50,606 nt of DNA from Oscillospiraceae bacterium. GTDB lineage: Bacteria; Bacillota; Clostridia; Oscillospirales; Acutalibacteraceae. Positions 18,573-28,557 of the stretch are shown one piece after another (position 1 is the first letter of the stretch; each line of letters begins with the position of its first letter). The stretch lies in contig SVPW01000013.1 in NCBI GenBank assembly GCA_015065645.1, positions 1 through 50,606 on the forward strand, given 5' to 3'. A program made the translations under genes and the position numbers. The notes under the pieces were generated by a model. That model was not told the DNA's origin and did no database searches. It worked only from the letters and a program-made list of their open reading frames with translations.

Positions 18573-19565
18573 TTGAAAATTGCAAATATTGAAAAAAATC
18601 CCCTTGTAAACAGTAAAAGAATTGAAGGATTAAAAAAATCTCTTCCCTCAAAATTTGGGTTTATATTCCGTTTGGTAATGCTTATATCCATTGGTTTTGT
18701 AATCATTTATCCTCTTCTTTATATGATTGTAACATCACTTGTAAGCCGTAACGGATTTTTCAATTCCACCCGTGTTTGGATTCCTGAAGCTATAAGCCCT
18801 GCATTTAACTATAAAATAGCATGGGAGCTTTTGGAGTATGGCACATCACTTTTATCAACAGTTAAGTATGAGATAGTAAGTGCATTGATTCAGGTTGCAA
18901 CCTGTGCTGTTACGGCATACGGCTTTGCAAGATTTAAGTTTAAGGGTAAAAACCTGCTTATTGGTGTGCTTTTCCTTACAATTCTTGTTCCGGATATGAT
19001 GGTGCTTATCCCAAGAATGGCCAATTATTCAAAAATGGATTTTTTGGGTATCCTGGGATTGTTTAACCGCCTGACGGGGATTGATTTAAGACCCAATATT
19101 TTGGAAAGTGTTGCAGCATTTTATTTGCCTTCACTCTTTTCAATCGGTCTTAGATCGGGTATAATGATATTCATATACATACAGTTCTTTTCAAGCTTCC
19201 CTAAAGAGCTTGAGGAGGCTGCTTGGATAGACGGTGCGGGACCTATAAAAACCTTTTTAAAGATTGCAATACCATCTTCCGGCGTTGTTATAACAACAGT
19301 TTTGGTATTCTCACTTATATGGCACTGGAATGATTATCTGCTTTGTGCAATGTATCTCGATGAAGATACCACCTTGGCTATAGCACTTGATCAGTTGCCT
19401 GATACCCTTACAACGCTCGGTTACAGGCTTAACCCCGAAACCCCCGAAACACTTGCTTTCCAGATGGCGGGTTGTGTACTTTTTGTGGCACCGATGCTTA
19501 TAGTATATATGTTTTTACAGCGCAGGTTTATAGAAAGTATTGACCGTGTTGGTATTACGGGATAA
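18573..19565 (+). CDS. Carbohydrate ABC transporter permease (second importer, MalG type)
   Basis: A 330-residue permease with a TTG start behind AAGGGGG. The EAA loop is LEEAAWIDGAGPIKTFLKIA followed by IPSSG. The C-terminus FIESIDRVGITG is typical of MalG-type subunits. Its 35-residue N-terminal cytoplasmic extension is slightly longer than usual. Together with the previous gene and the downstream binding protein it makes a second importer, again without its own ATPase. Confidence 0.88.
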   Translation: MKIANIEKNPLVNSKRIEGLKKSLPSKFGFIFRLVMLISIGFVIIYPLLYMIVTSLVSRNGFFNSTRVWIPEAISPAFNYKIAWELLEYGTSLLSTVKYEIVSALIQVATCAVTAYGFARFKFKGKNLLIGVLFLTILVPDMMVLIPRMANYSKMDFLGILGLFNRLTGIDLRPNILESVAAFYLPSLFSIGLRSGIMIFIYIQFFSSFPKELEEAAWIDGAGPIKTFLKIAIPSSGVVITTVLVFSLIWHWNDYLLCAMYLDEDTTLAIALDQLPDTLTTLGYRLNPETPETLAFQMAGCVLFVAPMLIVYMFLQRRFIESIDRVGITG

Positions 19566-19620
19566 AGTTATTTATTCGGTTTTTATGCCGATAAAATAAA
19601 TTTGTAAAGGAGAAAAAATT

Positions 19621-20949
19621 ATGTTTGAAAAAACGGTAAAAATTTGCACTAAGTTTCTTTGTCTTTTATTGGCTGTTGTAATGGTAGCAGGTTGCTCCGG
19701 CGACTCCGATAAAACCGATAAAGGCTCAGGCAAAGATCGCCCTACTAACACCACCACCGCAAACGGTGTTAATCCGGAAGAATTTCGCGGTACAACGGTT
19801 GTTTACGCAACCTGGAAGGATCCTTATAAGAATGAGGATGGCAAAGTAATTGATAAATTCAAGAAGAAATACGGTATTGATGTAAAGATTGATATGGTTC
19901 CTCAGGATACCTATGTACAGGAAGTTGCTGCTAAAATTGTGGCAGGAAATTCTCCTGACGTATTCTTTGATAACTGCTTCTTCCCGGCATCCTTGGCAGT
20001 TCTTCAGCCGCTTGAGGCAATGAAGCTTGATACTAATGATGATATTTGGGATCAGGGTATGTTTGAGATGTCTACTTTTGGCGGAAAACCCTTCTTGGCA
20101 AATACCGTTGGTAACATTTGGGCAGAGGTTGACTGTCTTTTCTATAACAAAAAGATATTTAAGGATAATAACATCACCACTCCTGAAGAGTATTATGAGG
20201 CAGGCAAGTGGAACTTTGCAGCTCTTACAAAGGCTATGACCGATGTTAAAAATGCCGGATATATCGGCGGTTATATTGATGTTCAGTCACTTTTGGCTTC
20301 AACAGGCTCGGGTTTCTATAACTTCAAAGATGGAAAGTTCTCCAATGGCGTTAACGAAAAGACCACAGCAGTTATAACCCAGATTTCTCAATGGGTAAGT
20401 GACGGTCTTATTAAAGACCCAAGAGAGTATAACCTCCTTAACAACTTCATTAAGGGTAACTGCGGTATTGCTATAACCAATGCATACGGTATGAAGGCTA
20501 CAGGTTATTTTGCTGATATGAACCCCAATGATATAGGCTTTACCTATATTCCAAAGTTTGATGATAACACAAACGCTTACACCACAGGTCTTTTCCGTGG
20601 TTGGGGTCTTGTAAAAGGTGCTAAGAACCCTGTTGCTGCAGGTATTTTCTTGCGTTATTATCTTGATGTAAGCAATTATGACCTTGATTCTGCTTTCATC
20701 AATAAGGATGCTCAAAACTTCTTCTTCAAGCTTACAAGCGGTGTTGATACCAATGAAAAGAATCCTTATATGCTTTTGGGTATTACCCAGCTTTGCAGTG
20801 AAAAGGTTAGTGATTATACCGGTATTTCCGGTATGGCTCCCGGTCAGGTAAGCACACAAATTTCAAGTATTTCTCCCAAGATTACAAACAATGCAAATGT
20901 TGTAAATCAAGAGATTGAGAAGAATTTGAAGGCATTAGGTCTTAACTGA
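19621..20949 (+). CDS. Extracellular solute-binding lipoprotein (family 1)
   Basis: A 442-residue binding protein. Lipobox VAGC (Cys25), followed by a Ser/Asp/Lys/Thr linker, then the family 1 fold: TTVVYATWKDPYKNEDGKVI, GNSPDVFFDNCFFP, ECDCLFYNKK-like region WAEVDCLFYNKKIFKDNNI, and ISGMAPGQVSTQISSI near the C-terminus. It follows its two permeases (55 bp gap) behind AAAGGAG. It is ordinary in size, unlike the 948-residue binding protein of the first importer. The substrate is presumably an oligosaccharide released by the GH16 enzymes. Confidence 0.88.
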   Translation: MFEKTVKICTKFLCLLLAVVMVAGCSGDSDKTDKGSGKDRPTNTTTANGVNPEEFRGTTVVYATWKDPYKNEDGKVIDKFKKKYGIDVKIDMVPQDTYVQEVAAKIVAGNSPDVFFDNCFFPASLAVLQPLEAMKLDTNDDIWDQGMFEMSTFGGKPFLANTVGNIWAEVDCLFYNKKIFKDNNITTPEEYYEAGKWNFAALTKAMTDVKNAGYIGGYIDVQSLLASTGSGFYNFKDGKFSNGVNEKTTAVITQISQWVSDGLIKDPREYNLLNNFIKGNCGIAITNAYGMKATGYFADMNPNDIGFTYIPKFDDNTNAYTTGLFRGWGLVKGAKNPVAAGIFLRYYLDVSNYDLDSAFINKDAQNFFFKLTSGVDTNEKNPYMLLGITQLCSEKVSDYTGISGMAPGQVSTQISSISPKITNNANVVNQEIEKNLKALGLN

Positions 20950-20974
20950 TAATAATTTTTAAAAAAATATTTTT

Positions 20975-21005
20975 CTTTCCCAAGCCGTTTAACGGCTTGG
21001 GAAAG
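20975..21005 (+). other. Strong intercistronic hairpin
   Basis: CTTTCCCAAGCCG (20975-20987) pairs perfectly with 20993-21005 around a 5-base loop. No T-run follows, and a second imperfect hairpin (ACGGAT...ATCCGT, 21022-21046, followed by TTGTTTT) lies just behind. Together they may end or dampen transcription before the giant surface-protein gene. Confidence 0.55.
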
Positions 21006-21105
21006 GTTAGGCTTAAAAGAGACGGATTGTGTTTTTATAAATCCGTTTGTTTTCAGCTTAATCTGAATTTTACATATATTTTCTTAAACCGAAAGGAGTA
21101 CAAAA

Positions 21106-24100
21106 ATGAGAATTATGCGTAATTTCTCTATTAAAACGGTTTCGTTAATACTTGCTGTTTGCGTTTTGCTTTCTGCATTAACGGCAGGTGTAACGTTTAC
21201 CGTAACCTCGCAAAATGATGAGGTTGATTCTTTGCAGCCGCAGGCTTTGGAGTATTGGTCAGGTGATATTGCTGCAAATTATGCATCAGGTAGCGGTACG
21301 GATAGTAATCCATATATTATAGAAACTGCCGAACAGCTTGCAAAATTGGTAAAGGAAGCTGATACCACAGGTAAGTTTTATAAGTTGGCTTGTGATATTC
21401 ATATCAATGATACTTCTAAGGATAATTGGAAGGATACAGCTAAACAGTGGTACGGATATAATAAAGCGGCTGAATTCCCCGGCACTTTTGCAGGTACTCT
21501 TGACGGTGCAGGTCATAAAATAATAGGCCTTTACTACAATTCAAACCATTATTATGTGGGTTTGTTTGTGGCAATGAAAAATGCAACGGTTAAAAATATT
21601 ACCTTGAGCCAAAGCTATATGGCAACCTCCAATGCATCAGGTAATATTTCTGCCTTTACAGGTTATGTTGGCGGTGCCATCAATTACAGCGGTTGTGTTT
21701 TGGAAGAAACCGTAACCATTTCCGGTGCTGAGGCTTCGGGATTTGGTAGCTGGGGCTCCGGTAATATTACTGTCAGCAACTGTGCATCTGCCGCAAAGAT
21801 AATAGGTACTGTTCACGCAGGAGCATTTTTTGCCGATGTTTGGAGCAGTACACTTAAAATTTCAAATAGCTTCGGAACAAGTGCTTTCAGCCCAAGAAGG
21901 GCAATCACCTCTACAAATAACTATTCCACAGTTGGCGATTCTTATGGAACAAATGTGGTAACGGTTGATAAGATGAAGGGTGAGCTTGCAAAGGATAATA
22001 TGCCAAACCTTAATTGGAGCACCTGGAAAACCACCCAATCTTTCCCTGTTGTTAAAATTTTGGATCCTAACGGTACCAAGGGTGAAGTATGGTCGGGCGA
22101 TATTGCTTTGCAATATGCAGGAGGAACAGGTACGCAAGGAGATCCGTATTTAATTGAAACACCCGAACAGCTTGCTCGTATGGTAGGCTATGATGTTCTT
22201 ACCAAATACACCGCAAATATACAAAATAATTCGGTTAATAAGTATTATAAGCTTACTGCCGATATTTATCTTAATGATGTTTCAAAAGATAACTGGTATA
22301 ATTTAAGCGGACTTAATAAGTGGTATTCTTCTAATGCCAGCCGTTTTTGCGGTTATTTTGATGGTAACGGCTATACAATTTACGGTTTATATACCGATTC
22401 TTCGGCTGATTATGCAGGTCTTATTCCTGTGGCAGATGCTTGGTCTGCCGATAGAGTTTTTAAAGATATAACCATTTCTCATTCCTATATCAGCGGTAAA
22501 AGCTATGTGGGAGGTATTGTGGGAAGAATATACTCCGGCAATAATAAAACCGTTTCCTTTAATAACTGTTATGTTACAGAAACGGTTGTATTTGAAACAA
22601 AGAGCGCATCTGCATACTGTGGAGGAATAGTTGGTTATGAGCATCCAAACTCATCATCTTTCTTCTCCTTTACAGGTTGTGCTGTATTGGCAAATGTACC
22701 CACAGGTAACGGCTTTGCAGGAGCTGAGCCTGCAAGCGGCACATTAAGCATTTCAAACAGCTTTACGGTTAATAATAAGTGGTATCCAAAAAGCGGTGCT
22801 TTATCGGATTCATATTTGGTATCGGATTTAGCGTCTATCTTTGGAGCTGAGGCAAAGGATACTATGCCCGGTCTTGCTTGGAGCTATATCTGGGCTATAA
22901 AGCAGGATGGTTATCCCGTATATTACAGCAGAAACTATGATCTTAACGGAAAAATCGGTGAAGTTTGGTCAGGTCTTACAGCATTGGAATATGCAGGCGG
23001 AAAGGGAAGCGAAAACGACCCTTATAAAATAGCAACCGCCGAGCAGTTTATTAAAATGCTTAAAGATACTGCAAATGAGGGTAAATATTACGAGCTTATT
23101 TCCGATATAAGATTTAATGACACCTCCTTAGAAAATTGGAAAGAAAATGCAAGAAAATGGTCTTCAATAACCAATCGTTTTAAGGGGAATTTTGATGGTA
23201 ATGGTCACACAATAAGCGGAATTTATTATGACGGCTCAGAGAATAATGTGGGTCTTTTCTGCGTGGCTCAAAATGCGAACATTGAAAACTTAATTTTGAA
23301 TAACAGCTATATCAAATCAAGCGGATTTGCTATAGGTGGCGTTTTGGGTCAGGCTATAGGTACTGTTAATCTTAACGAATGTTATGTAGGGGAAGATGTT
23401 TATATTGAGTCTACATATAATGTAGGCGGTGATGCAGGAGCTGGCGGTATTGTAGGCTATGGCGGTGCTACCGTAAAGATAAACGGTTGTGCATTTTTGG
23501 GCACCGTTAAAGCACCTCGCTTTGCAGGTTCAATAGCAGGTAACTGTTGGTCAAAGGTTATTATTACAAATACATTCTCAACCGCTGATATGCGTTTCTG
23601 CTCAAAGATGGCTCTTGATTCAGCTTCTGATAATAACTATTCGGCATATTCTACCGGCGAAAACTGCGTTATTTATATTTTAGCTGATAAGATGCTTGGC
23701 GTTAATGCCATGGAGAATATGTCCGGTCTTGATTGGGGCAGAATTTGGAAAATCGATGCAAACAGCTATCCTGCTTGCCAATTTGCAGAAGACCCCGGTT
23801 GCGCTGAAGGTGTATGGTCGGGAGATATTGCCGAAAGCTTTGCAGGCGGAAGCGGAACTATGGAAGATCCGTATCAAATATCAAACGGCGAACAGCTTGC
23901 TTTGATGGTTACAGGCGGTGACAGTGCAGGTAAATACTATAAGCTTACTGCGGATATTCGCCTCAATGATACCACGGATAAAACATGGAGATTTTTTGCA
24001 AGGCAGTGGATCTGGACATCAAATATTTTTGAGGGCAATTTTGATGGTGCAGGTCATAAAATAACAGGACTTTATTACAACGGTACAAAATCAAAGGTTG

Positions 24101-27100
24101 GCTTGTTCTCTTATACAAAGAATGTTAATATAAGCAATTTAATTATAGATGAAAGCTATTTACATTCTTCGGGCTATGGTGTTGGCTCTGTAATAGGCGA
24201 TGCAAATGCCGGAACAGCTAATATTACAGAATGTTATATCGGCGAAAAGGTGGATATTAAGTCTACCTACAATAAAGGCGGAGATGCAGGAGCAGGCGGT
24301 ATTATCGGTTACGGAAGTGCTGTAATAACGGTTAAGGGTTGTGCATTCTTAGGCTTGGTTGATGCACCAAATAACGCAGGTGCAATACTTGGTAACTGCT
24401 GGGCAAAGGATGATTTAGGCAAGCCCGCAAATGAGGTAGGCAATTCCTTTACTACCTCATCACATAAATTCTGCACAAAGCAATATTTAAAGGGAATATC
24501 AAATAATAACTACACAGCTTCTGAAAAAACAGAAGCAGGGGTTGTAAATATTGATATTTCAAAAATGCAGGGCAATGGTGCAGCTGCTAATATGTCTAAG
24601 CTTGATTGGGGCAAGTATTGGAGGATTAATTCAAACGGCTTCCCGATTCCTCGTTTTGGGGATGTTGTTGCAACAACTGCCGGTTGTTGGTCAGGTGAAA
24701 TTGCAACCGAGTTTGCAGGCGGAGACGGCACTAAAGATAATCCTTATTTAATTGTAAACGGTGAACAGCTTGCTTTAATGGTTATCGGTGATGATACTGC
24801 AGGTAAATACTATAAGCTCATAGCTGATATTCGTCTTAATGATACCTCTTTAGCTAATTGGAAACAAACCGCTAAAAATTGGGTTTGGAGCAATAATATT
24901 TTTGAAGGTAACTTTAACGGTGATAATCATTCAATTACAGGTTTTTACTTTAATACAACGATGTATAAGGTTGGTCTTTTCTGTTATGCCTCTAATGCTA
25001 CAGTGAGAAATCTTATTATTGATAATTCATACATTCATTCAACCAACTATGCTACCGGTACAATAATCGGTGATGCTAACGGTGGATTGGTTGTTTTAAG
25101 TAGCTGTTATGTGGGTGAAGATGTTTCGGTTGAATCCACATTTAATGCCGATCAGAATGTTGGAGCAGGCGGTCTTATAGGCTATGGTTCTGCAGAGATT
25201 ACAATAGAAGGCTGTGCATTCTTGGGCAGTGTAAAGGCTCCCAAAAACGCAGGTTCATTCCTTGGTAACTGTTGGGGTAAGAATGTTGAAAAAACTTCGG
25301 GTCTTACCGTTAAAAATTCATATACCAATTCCACCCTTAAATTCTGTTCAAAGCAGGGACTAAGCGGTTTGTCTGCCGATAACTATTCTGCTTGCAGTGA
25401 AACTGAATACGGTGTATACAGCATTAAGGCTCAGCAGATGAAGGGTGCTGCTGCAAAGCAGAATATGAAAGCTCTTAATTGGTTTAGATATTGGAAAACC
25501 ACATCAGGTTATCCAATGATAAACGGCGGTTATTTTAACGGTGTTAAGGGCAAGGTTTGGTCAGGTAAAATTGCAGAAAGTTTTGCAGGGGGCAGTGGTA
25601 CAGAAAACGACCCGTATCTTATTGCCACCGGTGAACAGCTTGCAAAGATTTTGGATAAATTGAGTGATACCAAGGGTAAATATTATAAGCTTACTGCTGA
25701 TATTTATCTGAATGATGTAAGCAAGACAAATTGGTATGAAAACAGTGATAACCGCCCTTGGTTCTGGGTATCTACTGCCCGTTACGGTAACTTTAACGGT
25801 CATTTCAATGGTGATGGCCATGTAATCCACGGTTTGTATCTTGATTTGGAGCAAAATGCAAGTGTTGTTTATGCAGGACTTTTCCCAACCGTTTCTGATG
25901 GTACTGTTGTTGAAAAAACAGGTATTGCAAATTCTTATATGAAGGTTTATACCGATAATATAGATTGGCAGTCATATGTGGGCGGATTTACAGGTCTTGT
26001 ATTCTTCAATCAGGCCGATGAAGATACCGATATTAATAATATAGCCCGTTTCTCACAATGCTTTGGTGACAGCACCGTATTGTTAGAGGGTAGATATACA
26101 GCAGGTATTGTTGCAGGCGGACCTAGACCTGTAAATATTGATAACTGCTACTTTATCGGAAAAATAAGCGGTGAGCGTATAGGCGCTATTATCGGTAATA
26201 CATGGAACACACTTGAGGGAGGCACTGTTACAAAGAGTTATAGTGCAACCATGGAAGAGGATATATTCTGCGGAGGTAGAGCAGGTGTTCAAAACTCTTC
26301 AACTCCGTTTAAGTATTTTGATAACTATACCAATGCTTCGGGTTCGGTAAGCGGTCACGCAGAACAGATAAGCCTTCTTATGATGAGGGGCGATTCTGCA
26401 AAGAAAAATATGAATGCGCTTGATTTTGATAAGATATGGTATGCTGTGCCAAACGGTACACCTGTACTCAGAATTTTCGGAACAAGTGATAAATATTCAA
26501 ACACATCTGATCCTAAGCCTATAGAAATCTCCTTTGCAAGTAATGGCGGAACAGAGTGTGAAACCCTTTATGGTAATCCCGAAGAAAAATTGGAGCTTCC
26601 CACCCCCACAAGAAAAGGCTATAAGTTTGGCGGTTGGTATGTTTACAGAGAATTGGATATTCCGTTTACATTTGATTATTTCCCATATTTTAACCAGGTG
26701 CTCTATGCTAAATGGATACCACTGGGAATAATTATGGATTTTGAGGAATATCCCAACACTATGTATGATTTAGGCGTTGATTACGAATACTTTAAGCCGG
26801 GTGCTAAACGCTATGATGCTGATTATGTTAAAAGTGGTATGGCAGGAATGCACCGCTTAGGTCTTGAGGATAAGGAAAGCGATTTCCTTGTTAATTATGA
26901 AGATAGACTTACTATAGGCAAAAAGTATAATATGTCATTATGGGTAAACACCGATACTGACGGTACGGATGTAACATTATCCCTTGTTCATGAAAATTGG
27001 CCTGATGTATATGATACAGATTCAGGTGTGGAAAAAATTACCGCCCTTTCAGATATGAAGGATGGTAAGTGGGTAGAGGTTCAGTATTCCTTTATTGCAC

Positions 27101-27333
27101 GCAGTGAATGGGTTGCTATCCGCACTTCGGGAGGAGCAAGCGTTTACTTTGATGATATAATGATTGTAGCTGATTCAGATAAGATTTATTCTGTTGAGGG
27201 TATTTCAGATGAAGATTCTGCAAATAACGCACTTATGTGGTGGATTATCGGTGCGGCAGGGGCTGTGATTTTGCTTGCAGGCTCTGTTACGGCTGTAATA
27301 TTGGTGAAAAAACGCAGTCGCAAGAATAAATAA
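21106..27333 (+). CDS. Membrane-anchored six-module beta-solenoid surface protein
   Basis: A 2,075-residue surface protein. Signal peptide residues 1 to about 30. Six solenoid modules begin at Trp51, Trp329, Trp621, Trp904, Trp1195 and Trp1485; modules 3-5 are the closest to each other (all share GGDAGAGGIVGYG-like and CAFLG strings). Residues about 1807-1873 are an InlB/Listeria-Bacteroides-type repeat (ISFASNGGTE, RKGYKFGGWYV, LYAKW). Residues about 1880-2025 look like a CBM4/9-type sandwich (GKYNMSLWVNTD-like, GGASVYFDDIMI). A single span at about 2040-2064 and the basic tail KKRSRKNK anchor it. No catalytic domain is seen. It closes the first operon and shares modules with two dockerin proteins, so a glycan-holding or scaffold role is inferred. 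ATG follows AAAGGAG. Confidence 0.8.
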   Translation: MRIMRNFSIKTVSLILAVCVLLSALTAGVTFTVTSQNDEVDSLQPQALEYWSGDIAANYASGSGTDSNPYIIETAEQLAKLVKEADTTGKFYKLACDIHINDTSKDNWKDTAKQWYGYNKAAEFPGTFAGTLDGAGHKIIGLYYNSNHYYVGLFVAMKNATVKNITLSQSYMATSNASGNISAFTGYVGGAINYSGCVLEETVTISGAEASGFGSWGSGNITVSNCASAAKIIGTVHAGAFFADVWSSTLKISNSFGTSAFSPRRAITSTNNYSTVGDSYGTNVVTVDKMKGELAKDNMPNLNWSTWKTTQSFPVVKILDPNGTKGEVWSGDIALQYAGGTGTQGDPYLIETPEQLARMVGYDVLTKYTANIQNNSVNKYYKLTADIYLNDVSKDNWYNLSGLNKWYSSNASRFCGYFDGNGYTIYGLYTDSSADYAGLIPVADAWSADRVFKDITISHSYISGKSYVGGIVGRIYSGNNKTVSFNNCYVTETVVFETKSASAYCGGIVGYEHPNSSSFFSFTGCAVLANVPTGNGFAGAEPASGTLSISNSFTVNNKWYPKSGALSDSYLVSDLASIFGAEAKDTMPGLAWSYIWAIKQDGYPVYYSRNYDLNGKIGEVWSGLTALEYAGGKGSENDPYKIATAEQFIKMLKDTANEGKYYELISDIRFNDTSLENWKENARKWSSITNRFKGNFDGNGHTISGIYYDGSENNVGLFCVAQNANIENLILNNSYIKSSGFAIGGVLGQAIGTVNLNECYVGEDVYIESTYNVGGDAGAGGIVGYGGATVKINGCAFLGTVKAPRFAGSIAGNCWSKVIITNTFSTADMRFCSKMALDSASDNNYSAYSTGENCVIYILADKMLGVNAMENMSGLDWGRIWKIDANSYPACQFAEDPGCAEGVWSGDIAESFAGGSGTMEDPYQISNGEQLALMVTGGDSAGKYYKLTADIRLNDTTDKTWRFFARQWIWTSNIFEGNFDGAGHKITGLYYNGTKSKVGLFSYTKNVNISNLIIDESYLHSSGYGVGSVIGDANAGTANITECYIGEKVDIKSTYNKGGDAGAGGIIGYGSAVITVKGCAFLGLVDAPNNAGAILGNCWAKDDLGKPANEVGNSFTTSSHKFCTKQYLKGISNNNYTASEKTEAGVVNIDISKMQGNGAAANMSKLDWGKYWRINSNGFPIPRFGDVVATTAGCWSGEIATEFAGGDGTKDNPYLIVNGEQLALMVIGDDTAGKYYKLIADIRLNDTSLANWKQTAKNWVWSNNIFEGNFNGDNHSITGFYFNTTMYKVGLFCYASNATVRNLIIDNSYIHSTNYATGTIIGDANGGLVVLSSCYVGEDVSVESTFNADQNVGAGGLIGYGSAEITIEGCAFLGSVKAPKNAGSFLGNCWGKNVEKTSGLTVKNSYTNSTLKFCSKQGLSGLSADNYSACSETEYGVYSIKAQQMKGAAAKQNMKALNWFRYWKTTSGYPMINGGYFNGVKGKVWSGKIAESFAGGSGTENDPYLIATGEQLAKILDKLSDTKGKYYKLTADIYLNDVSKTNWYENSDNRPWFWVSTARYGNFNGHFNGDGHVIHGLYLDLEQNASVVYAGLFPTVSDGTVVEKTGIANSYMKVYTDNIDWQSYVGGFTGLVFFNQADEDTDINNIARFSQCFGDSTVLLEGRYTAGIVAGGPRPVNIDNCYFIGKISGERIGAIIGNTWNTLEGGTVTKSYSATMEEDIFCGGRAGVQNSSTPFKYFDNYTNASGSVSGHAEQISLLMMRGDSAKKNMNALDFDKIWYAVPNGTPVLRIFGTSDKYSNTSDPKPIEISFASNGGTECETLYGNPEEKLELPTPTRKGYKFGGWYVYRELDIPFTFDYFPYFNQVLYAKWIPLGIIMDFEEYPNTMYDLGVDYEYFKPGAKRYDADYVKSGMAGMHRLGLEDKESDFLVNYEDRLTIGKKYNMSLWVNTDTDGTDVTLSLVHENWPDVYDTDSGVEKITALSDMKDGKWVEVQYSFIARSEWVAIRTSGGASVYFDDIMIVADSDKIYSVEGISDEDSANNALMWWIIGAAGAVILLAGSVTAVILVKKRSRKNK
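21256..26500 (+). repeat. Six tandem solenoid modules in the giant surface protein
   Basis: Conserved Trp codons at 21256, 22090, 22966, 23815, 24688 and 25558 mark modules of about 280-300 residues. Modules 3, 4 and 5 look like recent tandem duplicates; module 2 matches the single module of the secreted metallophosphoesterase (shared RMxGYDVLT, WYSS.ASRFCG), and module 1 matches the third module of the dockerin-GH16 protein. Confidence 0.8.
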
Positions 27334-27342
27334 ATTAAAGGA

Positions 27343-27377
27343 GGACAGGGGATAAACAGATTATTCTCTGTCCTTTT
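27343..27377 (+). terminator. Rho-independent terminator of the first operon
   Basis: GGACAGGGGATAA (27343-27355) pairs with 27361-27373 through mostly Watson-Crick pairs around ACAGA, followed by TTTTA and a T-rich stretch. It lies ten bases after the giant surface protein and before a new promoter. Confidence 0.65.
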
Positions 27378-27387
27378 ACGTATTTTC

Positions 27388-27415
27388 TTGACTAAAATAA
27401 AATTAATTATAAAAT
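27388..27415 (+). promoter_or_regulatory. Putative promoter of the second operon
   Basis: TTGACT (27388-27393), 16 bp, TAAAAT (27410-27415). It would start transcription near 27422, about 60 bases before the beta-helix gene. Confidence 0.6.
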
Positions 27416-27483
27416 ATTATTTAGAAATGAAAATATCCCTTTTAGGAGATATTGAAAAAATTGGATGAAAAGGATAAAGCTTT

Positions 27484-28545
27484 ATGTTAAATGTATTTGA
27501 TATTACTCAGTTCGGGGCTGTTGGTGATGGTGTTACCGATTGCACAAGGGCAGTACAAGCAGCATTGGATGTTGCAAGTAAGTGTTCGGGTAAGGTTGTG
27601 GTACCGCCCGGGAAATATATGGTTGCAGGTCTTAAAATGTATGGAGAGGGCGTGTGTTTGGAGGGTTGTTCTTCCTGGAGCTTCAGAAATCCGGGTTCAA
27701 GTGTGTTTGTACTTAACCGTGATGATGTTGACTGTCTTATAGATATCAGCGGTGCTTTTGGCTGCACGATTAAGGGTATGAGTATGATAGGCAGTAAAAA
27801 GGGTGAAAATATTCATGGCGTAAAGCTTTATTGGCCTGCATATAACGGCGGCGGTCAGGAGGACACTCCAACTATTGATGACTGCCGTATAGGTGAATTT
27901 TCGGGTGACGGACTTCACTTTGACCATGTTTGGTGTTTTTCTGTGAGACATTCTATGATATATGGTAACGGCGGTGCAGGACTTTTGATTTCAGGCTGGG
28001 ATGCGTTTATTATTGATAATTGGTTCACCAATAATAAAGGTGGCGGTATAAAGAATTGTGGTTATGTGGCCTCAATTACTGCAACAGGCAACCGTGTTGA
28101 ATGGAACAAAACAGGCGGATTTATATTTGAGCGTGGGGATAGCTTTAATTTCACGGGTAATTTCTTTGATAGAACCTTTGGCCCTGCATTGGAATTAGGT
28201 AGTGATGAAGGTGTGGTTAATTTAGCTACCTGTACGGGTAATATTTTCCGCAGGGGCGGTGCTTATGAAACCGAACCCCATTCAGATAAATTCCGCAGTT
28301 GCCATATGATGTTGAATCATTGCACAGCCTGCGTATTTACAGGTAACACAATGAAGGTTGGTGAAGGTGACGGCGCTGTGCCGCCAATAAGCCCTGATTA
28401 CGGTGTTATTATGAAAAATTGTGAGACCTGCATTTTAAAGGATAATGTGATGCGTGACGGCTCTTTAGTGGAAAATCTTATTCTTGAAAATAATGAAAAT
28501 TGCAGTATTGAAAATAATATAGGTTATCTTTTTGTGAAGAAGTGA
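27484..28545 (+). CDS. Right-handed beta-helix protein (pectate-lyase-like fold)
   Basis: A 353-residue protein. The N-terminus FDITQFGAVGDGVTDCTRAV is the signature of the pectate lyase 3 / GH28-related beta-helix superfamily, followed by VVVPPGKYMVAGLKM and then parallel-helix rungs (CTIKGMSMIGS, FSVRHSMIYGNGGAGLLISG, ASITATGNRVEWN, CVFTGNTMKV). No signal peptide is visible, so it is probably cytoplasmic, unlike most relatives that act outside. Catalytic residues cannot be assigned. First gene of the second operon; it is followed after 12 bp by an SGNH esterase. A role as glycosidase, lyase or epimerase on imported fragments is possible. Confidence 0.75.
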   Translation: MLNVFDITQFGAVGDGVTDCTRAVQAALDVASKCSGKVVVPPGKYMVAGLKMYGEGVCLEGCSSWSFRNPGSSVFVLNRDDVDCLIDISGAFGCTIKGMSMIGSKKGENIHGVKLYWPAYNGGGQEDTPTIDDCRIGEFSGDGLHFDHVWCFSVRHSMIYGNGGAGLLISGWDAFIIDNWFTNNKGGGIKNCGYVASITATGNRVEWNKTGGFIFERGDSFNFTGNFFDRTFGPALELGSDEGVVNLATCTGNIFRRGGAYETEPHSDKFRSCHMMLNHCTACVFTGNTMKVGEGDGAVPPISPDYGVIMKNCETCILKDNVMRDGSLVENLILENNENCSIENNIGYLFVKK

Positions 28546-28557
28546 GGTTTGAAAAAA

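Noticed and set aside
20299-20859. 186-codon minus-strand frame
   Set aside because: Antisense to the solute-binding protein, which is well supported; composition typical of a mirror frame.
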